Shown: positions 40,218-48,971 of the stretch, one piece after another
Numbering within the stretch: position 1 is the first letter of the stretch
How the letters are laid out: the number at the start of each line of letters is the position of its first letter
Source: Methyloceanibacter superfactus
GTDB taxonomy: Bacteria; Pseudomonadota; Alphaproteobacteria; Rhizobiales; Methyloligellaceae
Assembly (NCBI RefSeq): GCF_001723305.1
Contig: NZ_LPWF01000002.1
Coordinates: forward strand, 1-64,000
DNA length: 64,000 bases
Reading direction: 5' to 3'
Position numbers and translations under genes: made by a program
The notes under the pieces: generated by a model
Told to the model about the DNA's origin: nothing
The model's input: only the letters and a program-made list of their open reading frames with translations
Database searches by the model: none

Positions 40218-40932
40218 GCCAACAAGCCCCGACCCTCAACCCCAAGGACCGGATCATCGTCGCGTTAGATGTGCCCGACCTCGATGAGGCGCGCGATCTC
40301 ATCGCCAAGCTCGGCGACAGCGTCGGCGTCTACAAGATCGGGCTGGAGCTCATCTTCGCCGGCGGGTTGACGCTGGCGCGCGCGCTCGTCGACGACGGCA
40401 AGCGCGTGTTCCTCGACGCCAAGCTCCTCGACATCGAGGCGACGGTGGAGCGGGCGACGGCGGCGATCGCCAAGACGGGCGCGCATTTCCTCACCGTGCA
40501 TGCGACCGACCGCAAGACGCTCGATGCGGCGGTGCGCGGCCGGGGCGACAGCGGGCTGAAGCTGCTCGGCGTCACCGTGCTCACCAATCTCGACCGCGCG
40601 GACCTCTCGCAACAAGGGATCGAGATGCCGCCGCTGGCGCTCGTGCAAGAGCGCGCGCGGCTGTCGCAAGACGCCGGCTTCGACGGCATTGTCGCCTCGG
40701 GCAAGGAGGCGGCGGCCTTGCGCGAGCGCTTGCGCAATTTCCTGATCGTCACGCCCGGCATCCGCCAGGAAGGCACGGACGCCCAGGACCAGGCGCGCGT
40801 GGTAACGCCGAAGACCGCCGTCGAATCGGGCGCGATTATCTCGTGGTGGGACGGCCCATCACCCGCGCCCTCGATCCGCGCGCGGCGGCGCTTGCCATCG
40901 CCAAGGAGATCGCCGGCGGGGCGAGAAGCTGA
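40214..40932 (+). pseudogene. pyrF: Orotidine 5'-phosphate decarboxylase, one frame break near the end
   Basis: Catalyses the last step of UMP synthesis. The barrel signatures are DRIIVALDVPDLDEARDLI, VFLDAKLLDIEATVERATAA (the catalytic Asp-x-Lys region reads DAKLLDIEAT), FLTVHATDRKTL and GIVASGKEAAALRE. After TPKTAVESGA the frame is lost near 40832: inserting one base gives DYLVVGRPITRALDPRAAAL and a stop at 40930-40932, the expected PyrF C-terminus (about 239 residues). As pyrF is needed for de novo UMP synthesis, a sequencing deletion is the likely cause. Confidence 0.9.
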
Positions 40933-41001
40933 TCTGAATCAGAGCGGTCTCGCCAAACTTGGCTATGCCGATCTTCGCCAACCCCAATGGAGGAGATCGT
41001 C

Positions 41002-41231
41002 ATGGGTAAGAAGGAAGGTGCTACGACCTCTGAAAACATCAAGATCCTGACGGACAAGGACCAGCTCGGCTCTGCGGGCGCAAGTGGCACGACTACGTCG
41101 GCCGGGTCCAGCGGCACCACGACATCGGCAGGGCCAGCGGCAGCACGACCGGACCGGCCGCTCAGTCGGAGAATGTCCTCGATCTTTCGACCGGCGATCA
41201 GCCGCCGCATGAAAAACCGCAGAAGAAATAG
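41002..41231 (+). pseudogene. Small Ser/Thr/Gly-rich protein with octapeptide repeat, one frame break
   Basis: ATG 41002 is preceded by a perfect AGGAG six bases upstream. The protein starts MGKKEGATTSENIKILTDKD, then has two copies of SGTTTSAG. Near 41130 the frame drifts into Arg-rich sequence; one base earlier it reads ASGSTTGPAAQSENVLDLST and ends GDQPPHEKPQKK at a stop at 41229-41231. The restored length is about 76 residues. It looks disordered and soluble; no family recognised. Confidence 0.5.
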
Positions 41232-41252
41232 CACCGGCGAAGGCTGGAAGCG

Positions 41253-41582
41253 CTAGCCCGCGCGCAGCGCGGCAACGCTGCTCTCGATCGCTTCGGTCAG
41301 CGCATCCGGCGCGCCGTCGATGGCGACTTGCTTCAGGCGGGACTTGCCGCCTTGGGCGACCTTCACCGCGGACGGCGGCAGCCCTAGCCATTTGGCGATG
41401 AGCTTTTCGAGGCTCTGGTTGGCGCGGCCATTCTCTGGCACCGCCCGCACGCGCGCCTTCAGCACCGCTTCGCTGCCGAAGTCCTCGACGCCCACGACCT
41501 CGTCGCGCCCGGATTTCGGCGTCAGCCGCACAGGGACCAGCACGCCCGTGGCGGTGTGGCGGACATTGAGGCGCAGACCCAC
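41253..41582 (-). CDS. DUF167 (YggU-like) protein
   Basis: 109 residues with the family signature VRLTPKSGRDEVVGVEDFG, LKARVRAVPENGRANQSLEKLIAKWLGLPPSAV and QGGKSRLKQVAIDG. Function of DUF167 is unknown. It follows the YggT gene by four bases, the usual conserved pair in proteobacteria. Confidence 0.9.
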   Translation of the reverse strand: MGLRLNVRHTATGVLVPVRLTPKSGRDEVVGVEDFGSEAVLKARVRAVPENGRANQSLEKLIAKWLGLPPSAVKVAQGGKSRLKQVAIDGAPDALTEAIESSVAALRAG

Positions 41583-41586
41583 CCGG

Positions 41587-41880
41587 CTAGAGGAAGGCCG
41601 GCAGGATCCAGCCGAGCAGCACCACGTCGCGAATGAACAGGAGGAACAGGATCAGAATCACCGGCGAGATGTCGATGCCGCCGAGATTGGGCAGGATGCT
41701 GCGAATCGGCCGCAAGGCCGGCTCCGTCACCCGGTAGAGCATGTCGGCGAGGGTGTAGACGAAGCGATTGCTGGTGTTCACCACGTTGAAGGCGATCAAC
41801 CAGCTCAAGATCGCGCCCGCGATGATGACCCAGATATACAGGTCGATGACGAGTACGATGAATCCGATCAAAGGCACCAT
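41587..41880 (-). CDS. YggT family membrane protein
   Basis: 97 residues, two strongly hydrophobic segments (FIVLVIDLYIWVIIAGAILS and SPVILILFLLFIRDVVLLGW) around the conserved VTEPALRPIRSILPNLGGIDIS. ATG 41880 is chosen because GGAGGGG lies seven bases upstream. YggT proteins are linked to osmotic tolerance and cell-division gene clusters; the exact role is unknown. Confidence 0.9.
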   Translation of the reverse strand: MVPLIGFIVLVIDLYIWVIIAGAILSWLIAFNVVNTSNRFVYTLADMLYRVTEPALRPIRSILPNLGGIDISPVILILFLLFIRDVVLLGWILPAFL

Positions 41881-42057
41881 GAAAAGGCCCCTCCGCACGC
41901 GGCCCGGCCACCATGTAGCGGAGACGCCCCGCCAAGGGCAAGTCTTGGCAGGCCCGTTGGTTAGCCATCCCGGGCAAAAAGTCGGGCGCGCCCCTCGTCT
42001 TTTCGGTTGCCGAATTCCGGCTTGCGCCCGAATGACGCGGTCCGCCCGCCCCCTCGC

Positions 42058-42087
42058 TTGACAGGCATGGAGGCCGCTCCCTAAATG
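42058..42087 (+). promoter_or_regulatory. Sigma-70-type promoter of tRNA-Ala
   Basis: A perfect -35 TTGACA (42058-42063) and a weaker -10 TAAATG (42082-42087) with an 18-base spacer end about 10 bases before the tRNA 5' end. Placement and the perfect -35 make this the likely tRNA promoter. Confidence 0.6.
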
Positions 42088-42097
42088 CGGGCTGTCT

Positions 42098-42173
42098 GGG
42101 GCCGTAGCTCAGTTGGGAGAGCGCAGCAATCGCACTGCTGAGGTCGTCGGTTCGATCCCGTCCGGCTCCACCA
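42098..42173 (+). tRNA. tRNA-Ala(CGC)
   Basis: 76 bases including encoded CCA. Acceptor GGGGCCG pairs with CGGCTCC and contains the G3-U70 wobble that marks alanine tRNAs; D-arm GCTCAGTTGGGAGAGC, anticodon stem CAGCA/TGCTG around loop ATCGCAC (anticodon CGC, reading GCG), and T-loop TTCGATC. Discriminator A. The window shows no other tRNA nearby. Confidence 0.92.
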
Positions 42174-42480
42174 TTCCACTCTGATATTGTTAAAAAAAGT
42201 AGGCTTCTTTGGCCTGAACCAATCTGCCTACCAACTATTTTCGGCGGACAGCACGCGCCGCCAACGCTGCCCTCGCCCGGCGGGCACGCGGGATAAAAGA
42301 AGCCAAGCGGCGCTACACAGACAACGGCAAGGCGGACACCCGCATTTGTACTGTCCAAGGCGCGCAGCTGGGCCGCGGACGGCGCGCTGCGTTTGTCTTT
42401 AAGTCCTCTCACAACCAGACGAGTTGTTTCCCGTCGCGTGCTGTGCATACTTGCTCAGCCTCGGAAGGGGATCCCGCCAC
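42174..42480 (+). other. Gap between tRNA-Ala and fhcB
   Basis: About 300 bases, locally less GC-rich (an A7 run at 42192-42198). One plus-strand frame is open from roughly 42240 to 42480 and reads ARAANAALARRARGIKEAKR, but it has no start codon or ribosome site I can support, so it is not called. The fhcB promoter should be here; no clear consensus seen. No integrase or second tRNA copy was found. Confidence 0.4.
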
Positions 42481-43767
42481 ATGACCGCGACTTCAGAGTT
42501 GTTCGAGAGCGTCGCATGCCCGTTTTGCGGCATGATCTGCGACGACCTCTCGGTTGAGCGCAACGCCGATGGGCTCAAGGTTCGCAAAGCCGGTTGCGGC
42601 CGTGCTGTCGCAGGCTTCGAGCGCAAGCTCCCGGCCGCCAGTCCGCAGGTGCGAGGCAGGGATGTGCCGCTCAGCGAGGCCGTCGCGGCCGCGGCCGATT
42701 TGATCGGCAAGTCGGCGTTGCCGCTCTATGGCGGGCTGGCCACCGATGTCGAAGGCATGCGCGCGGCCATGGCGCTTGCCGAACGCTCGGGCGGCGTCGT
42801 TGACCACGCCTTGAGCGAAGCGCAGTACCGCAATTTCAAAGTGCTTCAGTCCGTGGGCTGGACTTTGTCGACCTTGACCGAGACGCGTAACCGCGCCGAT
42901 CTCATCATCATCGCCGGCACCGACGTCGCGGCGCTGCATCAGCGCTTTTTCGAGCGGATCGTCGCGCCCAAAGAGTCGATGTTCGGTGTCACGGCGAAGA
43001 AACGCACCGTCGTCATCATCGGCAAGGGGCTCGACCAAGCGGCGCGGAAAGCAAGCGTTGGCAAGGTGGTGACGCTTCCCTGCAAGCCCGACCAGGCTGG
43101 CGAGGTCATCGGCGCGCTCCGCGCGCGGCTGCGCGGCTTCAGTTTGGACAAGCTCGACATCGGCGGGGTGAAGCTCGCTGACATCGATGCGCTCGCCGAG
43201 CTCTGTCGCGAGGCGAAATACGGCGTTGTGGTCTGGGCGCCCGCCGCCTTCGACGTGCCGCACGGCGAGATGTCCGTCGATCAGATTGCCGGGCTCGTGA
43301 AGGACCTCAATACGACCTCCCGGTTCGCGGGACTGCCGCTTGGTGGTGCGGAGGGCGCCACCACTGCGGCGTCCGTCGCCACTTGGCAGAGCGGCTATCC
43401 CTTACGGGTCAGCTATGCGAGCGGTGCGCCGGAGTTCGATCCCTATCGCTATTCGATCGCTCGCATGCTTGAGGCGGGCGAGGGCGATCTGCTGGTCTGG
43501 ACCTCCTCCTATTCGCCGGAGCTTGCGCCGCCTGCGACCAAGCTCCCGGCCATCGTGCTCGGCACGCCCGGCATCAAGCTGCCCCAGTCGACCGAAGTCT
43601 TCATTCCCATCGGCACACCGGGGGTCGACCATGCCGGCCGGCTGATCCGCGTCGATGCCGTGGTGTCCTTGCCGCTGAAGAATCTCGGCCGCAGCGATCT
43701 GCCGTCCGCCGCGGACGTGCTCTCGGGCATCGAAGCCGCACTTTGGGTCTGGAGTCTTCCATGCTGA
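42481..43767 (+). CDS. fhcB: Formyltransferase/hydrolase complex subunit FhcB (FwdB/FmdB-like)
   Basis: 428 residues. Related to the molybdopterin-type B subunit of archaeal formylmethanofuran dehydrogenase; in methylotrophic bacteria FhcB is part of the Fhc complex that releases formate in the tetrahydromethanopterin route and has lost redox function. The N-terminal CPFCGMICDDLSVERN cysteine cluster is retained, and the core motifs ADLIIIAGTDVAALHQRFFE, VVIIGKGLD and FIPIGTPGVDHAGRLIRVDAV fit the family. The 3' end overlaps fhcA by seven bases. The frame is intact. Confidence 0.9.
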   Translation: MTATSELFESVACPFCGMICDDLSVERNADGLKVRKAGCGRAVAGFERKLPAASPQVRGRDVPLSEAVAAAADLIGKSALPLYGGLATDVEGMRAAMALAERSGGVVDHALSEAQYRNFKVLQSVGWTLSTLTETRNRADLIIIAGTDVAALHQRFFERIVAPKESMFGVTAKKRTVVIIGKGLDQAARKASVGKVVTLPCKPDQAGEVIGALRARLRGFSLDKLDIGGVKLADIDALAELCREAKYGVVVWAPAAFDVPHGEMSVDQIAGLVKDLNTTSRFAGLPLGGAEGATTAASVATWQSGYPLRVSYASGAPEFDPYRYSIARMLEAGEGDLLVWTSSYSPELAPPATKLPAIVLGTPGIKLPQSTEVFIPIGTPGVDHAGRLIRVDAVVSLPLKNLGRSDLPSAADVLSGIEAALWVWSLPC

Positions 43768-45425
43768 TCAAATTGACGGGTGGCAAAGTCTACGATCCTG
43801 CCAACAAGGTGTCGGGCGAACTCCGCGACATCTACGTGGAGGACGGCAAGATCCTGGCTGGCGTGCCTGACGCCCGGCCCGATCAGACCTACGACATCCG
43901 CGGCAAGGTGGTCATGGCCGGCGCCATCGATCCACATACCCATATCGGCGGCGGCAAGATGACCATCGCCCGCATGCTGCTGCCTGAGGACCATCAGGGC
44001 GATCCCGTCGCCCGCACCGAGCTGACACGCGCCGGCTGCGGCCATGCCGTGCCATCTACCCATCTCACCGGCTACCGTTATGCCGAGATGGGCTACACCG
44101 CCTGCTTCGAGCCGGCCATGCTGCCGGCCAATGCGCGCCAGGCGCATATGGAGATGGGCGACACACCCATGGTCGACAAAGGCGCCTTCGCCATGCTGGG
44201 CAGCGACGACTTCTTCCTGCGCCAGCTCTCGGAGAAGAAGGATTTCGAGGCCATCAAGGATTACGTCGCCTGGACCATGCACGCGGCGCAAGCCATCGCG
44301 GTCAAAGTGGTCAATCCCGGCGGCATCAGCGCCTTCAAGTTCAACCAGCGCAAGCTCGATCTCGATGAGGAGCATGCTTATTACGGCGTGACGCCGCGGC
44401 AGATCATTCTCAATCTGGCGCGCGCGCTGAAAGAGCTCGGCGTCACCCATCCGCTTCATATCCACGGCTGCAATCTAGGCGTGCCCGGCAACATGGAGAC
44501 CACGCTCGACACCATCCGCGCGGCGGATGGCCTGCCCATCCACCTCACCCACATCCAGTTCCATTCCTACGGCACAGAGGGAGATCGCAAATTCTCTTCC
44601 GGCGCGCCGCAGATTGTCGAGCTTCTCAACAAGACGCCGAACATCTCCATCGATGTAGGCCAGGTCCTGTTCGGCCAGACCTGCACGGCGTCGGGTGACA
44701 GCATGCGCCAGTATGCCATCGGCAAGAGCGCGCACCCGAAGAAGCCCGTGACCATGGATATCGAATGCGACGCGGGCTGCGGGGTGGTGCCCATGCGCTA
44801 CAGAGACAAGAGCTTCGTCAACGCGCTGCAATGGACGATAGGGCTGGAGACCTTCTTATTGTTTGAGGACCCGTGGCGCCTCTTCCTCACCACCGATCAT
44901 CCGAACGGCGCGCCGTTCTACACCTACCCGCATCTGATCCGGCTGCTCATGGACAAGAGCTTTCGTGACGAGATGTTCCAGAAGCTCAACGCGGACGCGC
45001 AATCGCAGAGCATTCTGCCTTCTCTCAAGCGTGAATACACGCTCGACGAGATCGCCATCCTGACGCGCGCCGGCCCGGCACGGAGCCTGGGCCTCAAGGA
45101 TCGCGGGCATTTGGGCGCGGGCGCCGCCGGCGACATCACCGTCTACAAGGACAACAAAGACCGCGAGGCGATGTTCGCTACACCCGAGCTGGTGTTCAAG
45201 AACGGCGAGCTGATCGTCAAGAACGGCAAGGTGGTGAAGGTGGTGCAAGGCGCGACCCATGTGGCCCGCCCCGACTACGATCGCTCCATCGAAAGGCCGC
45301 TGAAGGATTATTTCGAGCGCTTCCACACCGTGTCGCTGGAGAACTTCAAACTTGCCGACGACGAGATTGTCACCGGCGACAAGGGTTCAATCGTCGTCCA
45401 GCCCACCGCTGCGCGGATGGCTTAG
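43761..45425 (+). CDS. fhcA: Formyltransferase/hydrolase complex subunit FhcA (formylmethanofuran hydrolase)
   Basis: 554 residues. Zinc amidohydrolase subunit that hydrolyses the N-formyl group from the methanofuran-like cofactor to formate. The binuclear metal site begins with GAIDPHTHIGGGKM; later ligands include HIHGCNLGVPGNMETTLDTI, LTHIQFHSYG and the Asp in FLTTDHPNGAPF. Start ATG 43761 overlaps fhcB. The partner subunits FhcC and FhcD, usually in the same cluster, are not downstream: the next gene is a convergent SDR. Confidence 0.93.
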   Translation: MLIKLTGGKVYDPANKVSGELRDIYVEDGKILAGVPDARPDQTYDIRGKVVMAGAIDPHTHIGGGKMTIARMLLPEDHQGDPVARTELTRAGCGHAVPSTHLTGYRYAEMGYTACFEPAMLPANARQAHMEMGDTPMVDKGAFAMLGSDDFFLRQLSEKKDFEAIKDYVAWTMHAAQAIAVKVVNPGGISAFKFNQRKLDLDEEHAYYGVTPRQIILNLARALKELGVTHPLHIHGCNLGVPGNMETTLDTIRAADGLPIHLTHIQFHSYGTEGDRKFSSGAPQIVELLNKTPNISIDVGQVLFGQTCTASGDSMRQYAIGKSAHPKKPVTMDIECDAGCGVVPMRYRDKSFVNALQWTIGLETFLLFEDPWRLFLTTDHPNGAPFYTYPHLIRLLMDKSFRDEMFQKLNADAQSQSILPSLKREYTLDEIAILTRAGPARSLGLKDRGHLGAGAAGDITVYKDNKDREAMFATPELVFKNGELIVKNGKVVKVVQGATHVARPDYDRSIERPLKDYFERFHTVSLENFKLADDEIVTGDKGSIVVQPTAARMA

Positions 45426-45551
45426 CCAAAACCTTATCCCCGCCCACGAAATCGCGCTTTACATTCATACGGTGTTTGGCTCTTGGGGATGCGTAACCGG
45501 GATCGTGTGCCCATCTGGGGCTTGGCAGAGCTGTCGCGGCGTCGCTCCCTT

Positions 45552-46436
45552 CTAGGTCTTCGACTTGGGCTCGGAGCCGGGCGGTTTCCAGCCCTTGGGC
45601 CATTGCAGATTGCCTTGCGCATCGCGCACGCGGAAGAACCAGCCGACCGCCGGAATGAGCATGACCCCCGGCACGAAACGCACGCCGTTGGCGATGATGC
45701 GGTTGATCCAGCCTTCGATGATCACCCAATTGCCGCGCATGAAGCGCCGATAGGCGGTGGCGGCCATTTCGTCCGGAGTCATGCGCGGGAGAAAGACCAT
45801 GTAGCGCGAATATTCGGCGCCCGCCTTCTCGTGCATCGTGGTTTCGATCGGACCGGGCGTGACGACGCAGATGCGCACATTGGTGCCGAATACCTCCCAG
45901 GCCAGCGCCCGGCTCCAAGAGATCATGAAGGCCTTGGTCGCGGCATAGGTGGCCTGATACGGCACGGGCATGAAGCCTTCGACCGAGGCAACGTTCAGCA
46001 CGCCCCCCTTGTCCCGCGCCAGCATGTCGGGAAGGAGACGGCGCGTCAGATCGACCGCCGCGCGGATGTTGAGATCGACGATCTTGAGCAGCGTCGCCGG
46101 GTCCTGCTCCTGGAAGAATCCGGCGATCATGATGGCGGCGTTGTTGACGAGGGACTCGGCATAGAGCCCCTTCTCGCGCAGCGCCTCGACGACGCGCTCG
46201 CAGCCCTCAGCCGTGGACAGGTCGCACGCGACAGTGTGGACCGGAACGTTGTATTGCGCCGAGACCTCGCGCGCCGCCGTGGCGAGCGTCGCTTCGGTGC
46301 GGGCGACGAGGAGCAGCGTGTGGCCCGTCTTGGCGAACTCGTTGGCCAGCGCGCGTCCGATGCCTTGCGTGGCTCCGGTGATGACGGCGGCCGGAGCCAG
46401 CGGCTTCGATCTGTCGTCACTCACGTTCATGTCCAT
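45552..46436 (-). CDS. SDR-family NAD(P)-dependent oxidoreductase
   Basis: 294 residues. Classical short-chain dehydrogenase: cofactor motif AAVITGATQGIGRALANEFA, NNAAIM, catalytic Ser in VLNVASVEGFMP, and YxxxK in YQATYAATKAF. The C-terminus has a hydrophobic stretch, as in membrane-associated DltE/YqjQ-like members. Two starts, 46436 and 46430, are possible. The substrate is unknown; it is convergent with fhcA and functionally unlinked as far as I can see. Confidence 0.88.
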   Translation of the reverse strand: MDMNVSDDRSKPLAPAAVITGATQGIGRALANEFAKTGHTLLLVARTEATLATAAREVSAQYNVPVHTVACDLSTAEGCERVVEALREKGLYAESLVNNAAIMIAGFFQEQDPATLLKIVDLNIRAAVDLTRRLLPDMLARDKGGVLNVASVEGFMPVPYQATYAATKAFMISWSRALAWEVFGTNVRICVVTPGPIETTMHEKAGAEYSRYMVFLPRMTPDEMAATAYRRFMRGNWVIIEGWINRIIANGVRFVPGVMLIPAVGWFFRVRDAQGNLQWPKGWKPPGSEPKSKT

Positions 46437-46639
46437 CCAATGCCATTTTCTGGGTGCCCAATGCGCCAGAAGCCAGCCGCGCCGGCAAGCAATCACCTAA
46501 CACGCGATTCTGCAAGTGGATGCGGCGCGTGGCGCCGGTAACCGTCACGCCGTCGCGCGTTTGGGCGCTGCCGCCGGGCCGCGTTAGACTGATTTTGGGC
46601 CCGTGGCTCCGACGACTCGTATCAAGGAAGTGTTTGCGT

Positions 46640-47967
46640 ATGTTTTCATTTGGTTCCCCGCGTCTCCCCCTGCTGGCGCTGTTCGGCCTCCTTGCCGGCG
46701 TCGCCGCCGCCGAAGCTGCCGAAGCGTCCCTCGGCGCGGCGGTCAAGAAGGCCGACGGCAAATATCTCGAAGCTCCCGAAACCGGGATGGTCGACAGCTC
46801 GCCGACCATCGTGGTCGGCGGCGGCGAGGACGGCCTGCCGCCGCTCGACGAGGAAATTTCGCTCGGGCCGCTACGGGTCACGCTCACCTATGTGGAGGTC
46901 GACCCGGAGGAGGTAAAGGCACCGCACCCCACTGAGCTTCCCGGCGACGCGGACGAGATGGCGCCCGAGGTGGTCCCCGGCGAGGAGGCTGACGGCGAGG
47001 ACCTCCCGCCTGTCGAGGATATTCCGGAAGAGGCGATGCTGCCCGATGAGACCGGGATCGGCGAGCGGGTGTATCGCGCGCCCGTGGTGACCGTGTATTT
47101 CGACGATCCCAATCCGCCGGCGCCCCCGGCGGCGGCGGATGCCGGAGGCCCGGCGAGCGGTGAAGGCTCCGATCCCGGCGGTCAGACTCCCGATGCGGGC
47201 GATCTCGGCGACGAGACTGACACAGATCAGAAACCGACCGGGAAGCCTGCCGATGCGCCGGCCGAGACGGCCGAGGCCCAAGTCCCCGCCGGTCCCCGTG
47301 TGGTGGCCAGACTGCAAGGCGACAGCGCTGGCTTCTCTGATCCGCCGGTGAGCGTGCAGATCGCGCAGCTCGATGCCAGCACGCCCTATCCGGAAGTGAT
47401 CGTGTCCTTCTTCACCGGCGGCGCCCATTGCTGCTCGGTGACCCATGTCATCGCCGGCAACAAGGACGGCTCGGAATGGCGGACGGTGGATGTGGGTGAG
47501 TTCGACGGCGGGCCGATGCTGTCGGTCGATCTCGACGGCGACGGCACTCACGAGTTCGAGACCCGCGACAATGCCTTCCTCTACGCCTTCGCCTGCTACG
47601 CCTGCTCGGAAGCGCCGCTCCAAGTGCTGGGATTCGAGGACGGCAAGGTCAAGGACGTCAGCGCCGAGCCGCGCTTCAAGCCGGCGCACGCGCCTGGCTC
47701 AAGAATATGATCCTGGGCGTTCCGGAGCAGGAGGTGAACGGCTTCCTGGCGGGCTACGTGGCCCAAAAGATCAGGCTCGGCGAAGGCAAGGAAGCCTGGG
47801 CCCTGATGAAGCAATATTACGACCGCAACACGGATTGGGGCCTCGAGATCTGCGATCAAGAGCTTGATGGCGAGACCGGCGAATGCCCGGGCGAAACGCA
47901 GAAGGTGACGTTTCCGGAAGCCCTCGAACGTATGCTTAAGAAAAATGGATATATGATCGGGGGCTGA
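46640..47967 (+). pseudogene. Secreted acidic Pro-rich protein of unknown family, one frame break
   Basis: ATG 46640 (AGGAAG upstream) opens a signal peptide (LPLLALFGLLAGVAAAEA). The middle (about 90-220) is acidic and Pro/Gly/Ala-rich, probably disordered. The C-terminal part is globular: VSVQIAQLDASTPYPEVIVS, FFTGGAHCCSVTHVI, an EF-like DLDGDGTHEFETRDNAF, and YAFACYACSEAPLQVLGF with paired cysteines. Near 47690 one base is missing: the next frame continues AWLKNMILGVPEQEVNGFLA to the stop at 47967. The restored length is about 442 residues. No named domain recognised. Confidence 0.65.
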
Positions 47968-48016
47968 GCCCGGACCTCCCGAATTCCGCCAGGAACGCAA
48001 AATCCGACCGGAACAC

Positions 48017-48056
48017 AAGGGGCCTGGGCGCCGTTTGTCCTGTCTGGCCCCTTTTT
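48017..48056 (+). terminator. Intrinsic terminator after the secreted acidic protein
   Basis: Arms AAGGGGCC (48017-48024) and GGCCCCTT (48046-48053) pair perfectly across a 21-base loop and run into TTTTT (48052-48056). It separates the upstream gene from ku. The loop is long, hence moderate confidence. Confidence 0.55.
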
Positions 48057-48101
48057 CCGGGTGCCGGACCGGCTCTACGCGTTTCCGAGGAGTTAAGGCG
48101 C

Positions 48102-48968
48102 ATGGCACCCCGCGCTTTCTGGACCGGCCATTTGCGGCTGTCGTTGGTCAATATCCCGGTCAGGCTCTATCCCGCGACGAACTCGGAGCGGGGCATCGCT
48201 TTTCACCAGATCCACGAGCCGTCGGGCAAGCGCATCCGCTATCAAAAGGTGGCGCCGGGCGTCGGCCCCGTCGAGAACGAAGAGATCACCAAGGGCTATG
48301 AGTACGAGAAGGGCAAATACGTCCTGATCGATCCCAAGGAGATCGACGATCTCAAGCTGGAATCGAAGCAGACCATCGAGCTCGTCCGTTTCGTGGACGA
48401 GGACGCCATCGACGACCGCTATTTCCAGACGCCCTATTATCTGATGCCCGACGGCGACATGGCCGACGAGGGCTATGTCATCATCCAAAAGGCGCTGAAA
48501 GAGACCAAGAAGATCGGCGTTGGCCAGTTCATCCTGCGCGGCCACGGCAACATCGTCGCCATCAAGCCGTTCGAGAAGGGCCTGCTGCTGGAGGTGCTGC
48601 GCCACGCCAATGAGATCCGCCCCGCCGACGTGCTGTTCGACGACATCCCGACGGTCAAGGTCGATAAGGAAGCGCTCGATCTCGCCAAGGAGCTGGTGAC
48701 GCGCAAGGCCGGCAAGTTCGAGCCTGAGCAGTTCAAGGACGAGTATGTGGAAGCGGTCAAGGAACTGATCCAGGCCAAGCTCGAGGACCGCGCGCCCGAC
48801 ATCGTCACCGAGGAGCCCGGCGGCGCCAAGGTCATCAACATCATGGACGCGCTGAAGAAGAGTGTGCAGCAGGGCAAGGGCGCTCAGTCCAAGTCTGGCG
48901 GCAAGAAGGCCGCCCCGCGCGCGGCCGCCAAGAAGACGGCGCGGACCCCGAAGCGGAAGTCGGCCTAG
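48102..48968 (+). CDS. ku: Non-homologous end-joining protein Ku
   Basis: 288 residues. Homodimeric ring that binds DNA double-strand ends and recruits LigD. Starts MAPRAFWTGHLRLSLVNIPV, then FHQIHEPSGKRIRYQKVAPG, KGYEYEKGKYVLIDPKEID and VLRHANEIRPADV, all Ku-core signatures. The last about 30 residues are a Lys/Ala-rich tail. ATG 48102 has GAGGAG upstream. ligD begins three bases after its stop. Confidence 0.96.
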   Translation: MAPRAFWTGHLRLSLVNIPVRLYPATNSERGIAFHQIHEPSGKRIRYQKVAPGVGPVENEEITKGYEYEKGKYVLIDPKEIDDLKLESKQTIELVRFVDEDAIDDRYFQTPYYLMPDGDMADEGYVIIQKALKETKKIGVGQFILRGHGNIVAIKPFEKGLLLEVLRHANEIRPADVLFDDIPTVKVDKEALDLAKELVTRKAGKFEPEQFKDEYVEAVKELIQAKLEDRAPDIVTEEPGGAKVINIMDALKKSVQQGKGAQSKSGGKKAAPRAAAKKTARTPKRKSA

Positions 48969-48971
48969 ACA

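Noticed and set aside
42098-42480. Integrated element at the 3' end of tRNA-Ala
   Set aside because: No repeated tRNA 3' segment, integrase or phage gene downstream; the next gene is fhcB.
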